A DNA stretch of 10,016 bases from contig CAYWYJ010000136.1 in NCBI GenBank assembly GCA_964462635.1, positions 1-10,016 of the forward strand. The letters are read 5' to 3'. The position numbers were made by a program, and so were the translations under genes. The notes beneath the pieces are model-generated. The model saw nothing but the letters and a program-made list of their open reading frames with translations. It was not told the DNA's origin and made no database searches. Below, piece by piece: positions 1 through 4,731 of this stretch. The number at the start of each line of letters is the position of its first letter. Within the stretch, counting starts at the first letter, position 1. This stretch comes from JBFMAI01 sp964462635 (GTDB lineage Bacteria; Planctomycetota; Phycisphaerae; UBA1845; Fen-1342).

Positions 1-135
1 CAGCGTTTCACGCTGGGCTACGCTCACGCCGTCCCTCCGGGACTACCGCCGTCGGCCGCGACCCGCATGCCCCAGCGTTTCACGCTGGGCTACGCTCACG
101 CCGTCCCTCCGGGACTGCCGGCGTTGGACGCGACC
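1..135. repeat. Two tandem copies of a 72-bp hairpin-bearing repeat unit
   Basis: Positions 1-44 and 73-116 are identical, and similarity continues with a few mismatches to about 63 and 135, giving a period of 72 bp. Each unit opens with an 8-bp stem, CCCAGCGT / ACGCTGGG, around a TTC loop; in the second copy the arms are 71-78 and 82-89. The first copy is cut by the window edge, so the array may extend leftwards. It lies just past the 3' end of the minus-strand isomerase-like gene. No T-run follows the stem on either strand, so it is not a classical intrinsic terminator. It looks like a dispersed intergenic palindromic repeat; its function is unknown. Confidence 0.85.
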
Positions 136-141
136 TCCGTA

Positions 142-1287
142 CTATCTCGGCCGGGGCAGCGGCGCAAGGCGCTCGGGGTACGGGGCGCGGGCGCGGATGA
201 GGTACGCCTCCAGCCAGCCGCGCGCCTTATCGGGGTTCATCTGCGCGTACAGGATCGCCTCGTGGTCCAGCCCGTTGATGCGGTCGTTGGCGGCCCGGAG
301 CGCATCCATGCTGTTGCGCAGCGCCGCCTCCACTGGCATCCGCTCGGGGTTGATGTCGATGCCGAAGTACCCGCGATACCCGTACATCTTCAGGGTGTAG
401 AGCAACGCTTCCAACTGCTCCGGCGACACGACGCCGACGTTCAGGTCCTGGTCGTAGTTGCCGAGCGGCTGGCTGTTGCAGTGCGTGTGCGCCAGGCGCC
501 CCTCCGACAGAGGCCAACTATACGCGTATGCCAGGTCCTCGTGCCCCATCAGCACGTGGCCGATCTCCGGGTTCAGCCCGACGAGCGCGTGTCCCTCCGC
601 CAGCAGCCGGCGATTCTCGTCGTGCCGCAGCAGCCCCTCCACCCGGTGTGCCAGAAGCAGCCCCTCGGGCGTCGTGCCGTACAAGATGCGTCCGCGCGGC
701 TCGTAAGGCTTCGGCTCGAAGGCGACGCGCACGCCGGGTGCCGCGTCCATCGCCTCCGCCAGCCCGGCCGCGAAACGGTCGCGCAGGGCCACGAAGTCCA
801 CGCCGAACGGGTTCTCGTAGCCGTCGATCCCCGGCCAGACCACCGCGAAATCGGTGTCGAGCTCGCGGTTGAGCTTCAGCGCCCGCCGCGTGCGCTGGAT
901 GGCCAGCCGGCGCGGCTTGTCCAGGGGATTGGAGAGCGAGCCCCATTCGAACTGGTCGTCCCAGAACAGCAGTGGAATGACCGTGATGAGGCGGATGCCG
1001 GTGTCGGCGGTGAACTTCTTCCACAAGTCCAGGTTGTCTTCGTTGATCTCGTTCGGATAGTGCGCCTCGAGCGCGGCCAGACCGTGGGGGGCCAGGCGGG
1101 CGGCGATGTCGAGCCGTTGCTCGATGCCCAGTTCGTCGCCGTAACGCTCGTGGAAGCGGCTGCCGGCGGGGGAGAAGAACCAGATGCCGGCGGAGAACTT
1201 CAGCTCCAGCTCGAACGACCGCAGATGGGCCAGGAGCACGTCGGGATCACGGCGGACGGCCTGAGGACGTAGGTCAACGAGCGCCAT
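142..1287 (-). CDS. Xylose/rhamnose-isomerase superfamily TIM-barrel protein
   Basis: 381-residue protein resembling the short (actinobacterial-type) D-xylose isomerases in length and motif order. An early GIWFFSP block matches the N-terminal strand. H76 (EAHYPNE) sits where the catalytic His lies, and W151 (WPGIDGYENP) matches the active-site Trp loop. Then come E191 and K193 (EPKPYEPRG), E241 and H244 (NPEIGH), D279 and D281 (YDQDL) and D311 (GIDINPER). Compared with Streptomyces enzymes, all expected metal ligands are present except one: the Asp of HIDLN is replaced by H269 (HTHCN). His is the normal ligand at that place in L-rhamnose isomerase. The reaction is therefore probably metal-dependent aldose-ketose isomerisation of an unidentified sugar, in the cytoplasm. 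Start: ATG at 1287 follows GGAG at 6 bases. An in-frame GTG at 1323 would extend it, but that codon lies inside the edge of a repeat element. No sugar kinase or transporter is adjacent. Confidence 0.85.
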   Translation of the reverse strand: MALVDLRPQAVRRDPDVLLAHLRSFELELKFSAGIWFFSPAGSRFHERYGDELGIEQRLDIAARLAPHGLAALEAHYPNEINEDNLDLWKKFTADTGIRLITVIPLLFWDDQFEWGSLSNPLDKPRRLAIQRTRRALKLNRELDTDFAVVWPGIDGYENPFGVDFVALRDRFAAGLAEAMDAAPGVRVAFEPKPYEPRGRILYGTTPEGLLLAHRVEGLLRHDENRRLLAEGHALVGLNPEIGHVLMGHEDLAYAYSWPLSEGRLAHTHCNSQPLGNYDQDLNVGVVSPEQLEALLYTLKMYGYRGYFGIDINPERMPVEAALRNSMDALRAANDRINGLDHEAILYAQMNPDKARGWLEAYLIRARAPYPERLAPLPRPR

Positions 1288-1311
1288 GGCGATCTCCGCA
1301 TTGGCGACAAG

Positions 1312-1415
1312 ATGGGTATTCACGGGTGTGCGACATGGGAGGGCGAGGCTCCTGCCGAGCTGCGGCTCGCCGGGAGGCTCGCCCTCCCGGTTGGCGTTCT
1401 ACGATCCTGAATGCC
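1312..1415. repeat. Palindromic dispersed repeat, copy A (104 bp)
   Basis: Begins ATGGGTATTCACG and ends GATCCTGAATGCC, as does a second copy at 2473-2599. It contains an 11-bp inverted pair, GGGAGGGCGAG / CTCGCCCTCCC, enclosing a smaller hairpin, CGAGC / GCTCG, so it can fold into a two-tier stem or cruciform. It sits just upstream of the isomerase-like gene. If that gene is transcribed from the promoter near 1496-1524, the repeat falls within its 5' untranslated leader. Chance translation gives the GGRGSCRAAARREARPPGW string, which I recall from many spurious planctomycete protein predictions. No transposase is present, so it is a non-autonomous or structural repeat. Confidence 0.85.
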
Positions 1416-1460
1416 CACTTGGAACTCCCGATCGGCGCCGCACCCTCGGGGCCGTTCCCA

Positions 1461-1478
1461 CCGCCCCGCGCGGGGCGG
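1461..1478. repeat. Perfect 18-bp GC palindrome
   Basis: CCGCCCCGCGCGGGGCGG is a perfect self-complementary sequence with no loop. It lies between repeat copy A and the minus-strand promoter candidate, within the leader predicted for the isomerase-like gene. It could be a dyad protein-binding site or another palindromic repeat. Only one copy was seen in the window. Confidence 0.5.
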
Positions 1479-1495
1479 CGGCGGCAGCAAGTCCA

Positions 1496-1524
1496 ACTAG
1501 ACGCGGGCATTAGCGTTCTGTCAA
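1496..1524 (-). promoter_or_regulatory. Sigma70-type promoter candidate for the isomerase-like gene
   Basis: Reading the minus strand, a perfect TTGACA (1524-1519) is followed after 17 bases by TCTAGT (1501-1496), four of six matches to TATAAT. Initiation would fall near 1489, giving a leader of about 200 bases that carries the 18-bp palindrome and repeat copy A before the ATG at 1287. The surrounding sequence is clearly richer in A+T than the genes. It is a sequence match only. Confidence 0.45.
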
Positions 1525-1708
1525 GACGGTTATCCGTCATGGGTGATTGCATTGTCTGGAGTCGGTTTGGATTCGGCGAAAGAATTTTTTCACACGGAGT
1601 CCTAAACCGCGCACGTAGCGTAAGTAAAGTATTGTCACAAAACAACTTAGCATTCATGTGCTCCGCGTGACGATGTCGCTCCCTTGGTAAGAGCCCGATA
1701 AAAACGAC

Positions 1709-1736
1709 TTGACGACATATTTGCGGGCGGTAAACT
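1709..1736 (+). promoter_or_regulatory. Sigma70-type promoter candidate upstream of a short terminated transcript
   Basis: TTGACG (1709-1714) and TAAACT (1731-1736) are separated by 16 bases, within a segment of about 47% G+C. Predicted initiation is near 1743. Only about 60 bases downstream lies a strong intrinsic terminator, so this promoter seems to drive either a small RNA or an attenuated leader for the gene at 1943. The -10 match is only four of six. Confidence 0.45.
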
Positions 1737-1742
1737 ACTATT

Positions 1743-1803
1743 GCTTCTTTCCCCTCCGGAGAGCACCGGGTACGCCACACGGCACTCGGTGCCCTCTTTT
1801 TTT
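1743..1803 (+). ncRNA. Candidate ~60-nt small RNA or attenuator leader
   Basis: Bounded by the promoter candidate at 1709-1736 and the terminator at 1758-1803. The 5' part is a pyrimidine-rich single-stranded stretch (TTGCTTCTTTCCCCTCC), and the 3' part folds into the terminator. Two exclusive foldings are possible. One is a long stem of 1758-1768 with 1787-1797, having one A-C mismatch and a G-U end pair. The other is a short stem of 1781-1785 with 1789-1793. No known RNA family was recognised. It could be a free small RNA, or a leader whose termination controls the CxxC/HxxC protein gene at 1943. Confidence 0.3.
1758..1803 (+). terminator. Intrinsic terminator with 7-T tract
   Basis: GGAGAGCACCG (1758-1768) pairs with CGGTGCCCTCT (1787-1797) with one mismatch. 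An alternative short hairpin, GGCAC TCG GTGCC (1781-1793), also ends just before the T-run at 1797-1803. No gene on the plus strand ends nearby: the preceding plus-strand sequence is non-coding and the next gene begins downstream. The terminator therefore belongs to a short transcript or acts as an attenuator. Confidence 0.65.
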
Positions 1804-1844
1804 GGATCCTGGGTCTCGGCCTCCTGAGCAGCGGGCGTGGGCTC

Positions 1845-1871
1845 TTGCGACACGGCAACGTCCGGTATAAT
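1845..1871 (+). promoter_or_regulatory. Promoter candidate with perfect TATAAT
   Basis: TATAAT at 1866-1871 is a perfect -10. A weaker TTGCGA at 1845-1850 lies 15 bases upstream, shorter than usual. Initiation near 1878 would give a leader of about 65 bases before the ATG at 1943. It also argues against the TTG codon at 1874 as start, since that would lie upstream of the transcript. This gives the downstream gene a second promoter, below the terminator at 1758-1803. Confidence 0.45.
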
Positions 1872-1942
1872 CCTTGTCGGATCGACAGGTTCGTTGGCAT
1901 TCGGCTCGGTCCCGGTTTTCCGCGGCAGATGGGTTTCGAGGG

Positions 1943-2458
1943 ATGGGCTCGCTGCTTCCAGCACTTCAGTGCAGCCTCTGCGGTGGGGCGATCGGCGCGC
2001 ACGAGCCGCACTTCCGCGCCACTGGCGACTTCCTGCCGCCCAAGGATCCATTGCGCCGGTACGCCAACACGCCCATGCATTGGCTGTGTTACGCCGAATG
2101 GCCCGAACGTGCGCGCTTCGCCCAGCGCTACGTGGATGCTTGGCGAGAGGCAAACCGGCGAAACCCGTTCTGGTGGGCGGTCCACGACGACGACCGGGTC
2201 TATCTGGCCGTCAATCCAGAGCGACCGATCGAGCAGGCGTCGGTGCGGCTGCGCCACGTCGGCAGCGACATCCGCGTCCCGCTGCCGCGATGGCAGGAGT
2301 GGCTGGGCGACGTGGAGCGCGTCACGCCGGGCCTTCAGCCGTTGGAGAAGCAGGCGTTGAACGCGGTCTTGCCCGTGCTGCGGGCGCGTTTTCCCGACGA
2401 TCATGCCGTCGTCCACGCCATCGACGAGGAAGAGAAGCGCTCCCGGCGCGGACCGTGA
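1943..2458 (+). CDS. Small protein with CxxC...HxxC zinc-site signature, function unknown
   Basis: 171 residues, no family recognised with confidence. The N-terminal third holds C10-x2-C13 (CSLCGG) and H46-x2-C49 (MHWLC), a four-ligand arrangement typical of a small zinc knuckle or treble-clef fold. The rest is soluble, with an aromatic patch (NPFWWAVHDDDRVYLAV, residues 74-90), a basic/tryptophan segment (PRWQEWLGDVE, 115-125) and a charged C-terminal tail. There is no signal peptide or membrane segment. ATG 1943 was chosen because the in-frame upstream alternative is a TTG at 1874, which would precede the predicted transcription start. The GAGGG before 1943 is too close to be an ideal ribosome site, so the exact start is uncertain. 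The gene stands alone, convergent with the DUF89 gene and with repeat copy B between them. A role in DNA/RNA or protein binding is only a guess from the zinc motif. Confidence 0.7.
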   Translation: MGSLLPALQCSLCGGAIGAHEPHFRATGDFLPPKDPLRRYANTPMHWLCYAEWPERARFAQRYVDAWREANRRNPFWWAVHDDDRVYLAVNPERPIEQASVRLRHVGSDIRVPLPRWQEWLGDVERVTPGLQPLEKQALNAVLPVLRARFPDDHAVVHAIDEEEKRSRRGP

Positions 2459-2472
2459 GCGGGTCGCTCTAA

Positions 2473-2599
2473 ATGGGTATTCACGGTCGTGCGACATGGG
2501 AGGGCGAGGCTGTCTCCTGCGGCGACCCTGCTGGCCTGCCGAGCCGCGGCTCGCCGGGAGGCTCGCCCTCCCGGTTGGCGTCCCACGATCCTGAATGCC
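2473..2599. repeat. Palindromic dispersed repeat, copy B (127 bp)
   Basis: Same orientation and same ends as copy A at 1312-1415, but 23 bases longer. The extra bases follow GGGCGAGGCT and precede CCTGCCGAGC. It keeps the 11-bp GGGAGGGCGAG / CTCGCCCTCCC arms and an inner CGAGC CGCG GCTCG hairpin, so the base-paired parts are conserved while the loop differs. It fills almost the whole 144-base gap between two convergent genes and stops four bases before the DUF89 stop codon. It may act as a transcription or mRNA end barrier, but no T-run is present. Confidence 0.85.
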
Positions 2600-2602
2600 T
2601 GT

Positions 2603-3652
2603 TTAGCGGGCGGGCTCGAATCGAAACACACAGTCGAAGACCCGGCCACCCACATGGGCCGCGACGGCCTCGTCCTTGAGGACCGCCGTCGTCAGGGTGT
2701 CGCACGTGAAGGGGACATGGAAGTTGCTCTCGATGCCCCGGCCCATGCCGTGCAGGTGAATCAGGTCGGCGTCCGCGGCCAGCTCGACGAAATCGCCGTT
2801 CAAGTCGGTCAGATCGAGCAGGGGGGTGGTGCTGCCGGTAGCCGCGACGCGCAGCCGGCCGTCGCGCAAGGCGGATGCCAAGCGTGGGTCGGGCTCAGCG
2901 CAGCGCGCCAGCAACGGCGTGAGCTCCGCCGCCGTGATGTCGTTCAACGCCGGCCCCGCGTTGGCGGCCAGTGTGACGCGGGCCCCGCGGGCCAGCATCC
3001 AGCGGGCCAGCGGCAGACACCCCAGCACGATGTCCCCGCCCGCGTTGTCCACGAAGCACACCGCGCGTCGGTACGGCCGGTCGTCCCAGCGTCGCCACCA
3101 GCGGTCCACGTCGTCACGGAACCAGGGGCGGGGCGGCTGTCGGTCGCGTGTGCGCAGAAACTCCGCGTTGGCCTCCGCCTCGCTCGCCACCGTCGCCCGC
3201 GAGCCCAGGTCAAACAGGTTGCCGGCCATCAGGCCGCGCGTCAGCAAGTCCTGTTGCCGGCGCGGCGGGGCGGCGTCGAACTCCGCCCGGAGTTGCGGCC
3301 ACACGGCCAGCGCCGCCGCGTTCGCCCGTTCCTTGACGCCACGGAAGGGATCGTCAAACCGGTGTCGGGCCAGCACGTCCCGGCGCAGCTCGGTGAAGCG
3401 CAGCACGTCCAGTCGCTCAAACCGCTCCGGCTGCCGCTCCACTTCGTCGAATCGTGCCAGGTAGTCGGCCCGCATGGCGTCCACCTGTGCCGGCGTCGGC
3501 GAATAGACTTCCGTCACGAGCGGCATTAGCACCCGATCCAGGTGCCAGCGGAACAACTCGACCCAGTAGGTCCGCGCGGCCGCGTCGGCCTTCAAGTCCC
3601 AGGCGCACGGTCGGTAGCCGGCGGGGTCCGCGAGCTGTCTCAGAATCGCCAT
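2603..3652 (-). CDS. DUF89 / ARMT1-like damage-control phosphatase of the PANK4 type
   Basis: 349-residue stand-alone protein matching the DUF89 domain fused to pantothenate kinase in human PANK4 and found alone in plants. Landmarks are MAGNLFDLG (142-150), FVDNAGGDIVLGCLPLARWML (200-220, with metal ligands D202 and N203), NAGPALNDIT (231-240, metal ligand D238), TGSTTPLLDL (272-281), HGMGRGIESNFH (301-312), AVLKDEAVA (323-331) and a C-terminal VFDCVFRFE. Known members are metal-dependent phosphatases that remove phosphate from damaged or surplus metabolites; PANK4 acts on 4'-phosphopantetheine and its oxidised forms. A cytoplasmic role in guarding coenzyme A synthesis is inferred. ATG 3652 is chosen because GGAG lies 5 bases upstream. 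A longer frame to 3877 would run through the nrnA coding region and has low-complexity Pro/Arg/Ala content. It is divergent from nrnA across only 50 bases. No coenzyme A gene is adjacent, so the substrate is not confirmed by context. Confidence 0.88.
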   Translation of the reverse strand: MAILRQLADPAGYRPCAWDLKADAAARTYWVELFRWHLDRVLMPLVTEVYSPTPAQVDAMRADYLARFDEVERQPERFERLDVLRFTELRRDVLARHRFDDPFRGVKERANAAALAVWPQLRAEFDAAPPRRQQDLLTRGLMAGNLFDLGSRATVASEAEANAEFLRTRDRQPPRPWFRDDVDRWWRRWDDRPYRRAVCFVDNAGGDIVLGCLPLARWMLARGARVTLAANAGPALNDITAAELTPLLARCAEPDPRLASALRDGRLRVAATGSTTPLLDLTDLNGDFVELAADADLIHLHGMGRGIESNFHVPFTCDTLTTAVLKDEAVAAHVGGRVFDCVFRFEPAR

Positions 3653-3690
3653 TCGCTCTCCGGGTCGCTGCGGGGGGGGCCGCCGCGACG

Positions 3691-3696
3691 TACAAT
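3691..3696 (+). promoter_or_regulatory. -10 candidate giving a leaderless nrnA transcript
   Basis: TACAAT (five of six matches to TATAAT) ends six bases before the ATG at 3703, so initiation would fall on or next to the start codon. No -35 hexamer is evident at the normal distance; a run of G and C sits there. No Shine-Dalgarno sequence lies between this element and the ATG, which agrees with a leaderless message. Confidence 0.35.
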
Positions 3697-3702
3697 CCGC
3701 GG

Positions 3703-4731
3703 ATGATGATCGCGGTGGCGGACTATCACAACCTGCGCGCGTGGCTGGAAGCGTGCCGGCGGCCGTTGCTGGTGTCGCACCGGCGGCCCGACGGCGACGC
3801 ACTGGGAGCGTTGGCCGCGATGACGCTCGTGTTGCAGGATCTTGGTCTGGACCCGCGTCCGGTGCTGAGCGAGCCACTGCCGCCCCGCTACACCCTGCTG
3901 GCTGACGCGGTGGCCTGGCGGTCCTGGGAGGCGGAGCACGCGGCGCTCATCGCGGATTGTGACGCCTGGGTCATTCTGGATACGTGTACGTACTCACAGC
4001 TCGAGGCGCTGGCCGGGCATCTGTCGCGGGCGCCGCGCACGGCCGTGCTCGACCATCACCCCACGCGCGACGAAATCGCCACGCGACCGGGCGACCTGCG
4101 GCTGTTCGACGAGTCGGCAGGGGCCGTGTGCCTGCTGATTCACGAGTGGATGCGGACCGTCGGGCTGCCGCCGCGGCCTCCAATTGCCACCGCGCTCTTT
4201 GTCGGCATTGCGACCGACAGCGGGTGGTTCCGGTTCGCCAACACCGACGCCCGGATGCTGCGGGCCGCCGCGGAGTTGGCGGAAGCCGGGGCGGCGGCCC
4301 CCGCGATCTACCGCGCCATTTACGAACAGGACCCGCCGGCGCGGCTCCGGCTCGTCGGCCGCTTGCTCGATTCGCTGGAACTCCATGCCGACGGCCGGCT
4401 GGCGGTGGTGAAGCTGCGGCGAAGCGATTTTGCGGCGGCGGGTGCCGATCACAGCATGACCGAGGACCTGGTCAACGAGGCCGGGCGTCTGGGCGGCTTG
4501 GAAGCCATCGTGTTGTTCACCGAGGAGCCGAACGGCGGCGTCCGCGTCAACTTCCGCAGCAAGCAGGTGCTCGACGTGGCGGCGCTCGCGGCACAGTTCG
4601 GCGGGGGCGGTCACGCCCGGGCCTCGGGGGCGCGGCCGGCGGGGCCGTGGGACCAGGTGGTCGCGCGGGTCATCGCGGCCACGCGGGCCGCGCTGGCCGC
4701 CGCGCCGCCGGTCACAGGTTCCGCTGAATGA
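3703..4731 (+). CDS. nrnA: DHH/DHHA1 phosphoesterase: nanoRNase / pAp phosphatase
   Basis: 342 residues, close to the usual length of bacterial NrnA. The DHH domain shows motif I SHRRPDGDA (25-33; H26, D30, D32), motif II ILDTCT (D93), motif III LDHHP (D117, H118, H119) and motif IV GIATDSGWFRF (D172). These residues bind two Mn ions. The DHHA1 domain carries VNFRSK (282-287) and the GGGGHARASG substrate loop (300-309). The family degrades 2-5 nt RNA fragments to mononucleotides and, in many members, dephosphorylates pAp to AMP, linking RNA turnover with sulfur metabolism. Cytoplasmic. Start at ATG 3703, with a second ATG directly after at 3706, follows TACAAT closely, so the message may be leaderless. 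Divergent from the DUF89 phosphatase gene. Its last 20 bases overlap the 3' end of the convergent DPP4-type peptidase gene. Which of the two activities dominates cannot be told from sequence. Confidence 0.93.
   Translation: MMIAVADYHNLRAWLEACRRPLLVSHRRPDGDALGALAAMTLVLQDLGLDPRPVLSEPLPPRYTLLADAVAWRSWEAEHAALIADCDAWVILDTCTYSQLEALAGHLSRAPRTAVLDHHPTRDEIATRPGDLRLFDESAGAVCLLIHEWMRTVGLPPRPPIATALFVGIATDSGWFRFANTDARMLRAAAELAEAGAAAPAIYRAIYEQDPPARLRLVGRLLDSLELHADGRLAVVKLRRSDFAAAGADHSMTEDLVNEAGRLGGLEAIVLFTEEPNGGVRVNFRSKQVLDVAALAAQFGGGGHARASGARPAGPWDQVVARVIAATRAALAAAPPVTGSAE

Noticed and set aside
67..1272. Long plus-strand open frame of 401 codons
   Set aside because: Lies antisense to the isomerase-like gene, begins in the hairpin repeat, and has low-complexity Val/Arg/Gln content with no motifs. 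It is a shadow of a high-GC gene.
1570..1592. Possible terminator before the A/T run around AGAATTTTTT
   Set aside because: The only available stem (ATTC / GAAT) is four base pairs long, too weak to support a call.
1781..1803. Resemblance of the terminator region to the 3' tail of a tracrRNA (GGCAC...GGTGCC then T-run)
   Set aside because: No CRISPR repeats, anti-repeat or cas gene is present. Stem plus T-run is the generic form of an intrinsic terminator.
1274..2497. Minus-strand open frame of 407 codons
   Set aside because: It is built from both repeat copies and the antisense of the CxxC/HxxC gene. Its ends are the repeat translations (GGRASRRAAARQ), so it is not a gene.
2489..3529. Plus-strand open frame of 346 codons
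   Set aside because: Begins in repeat copy B and runs antisense to the DUF89 phosphatase gene.
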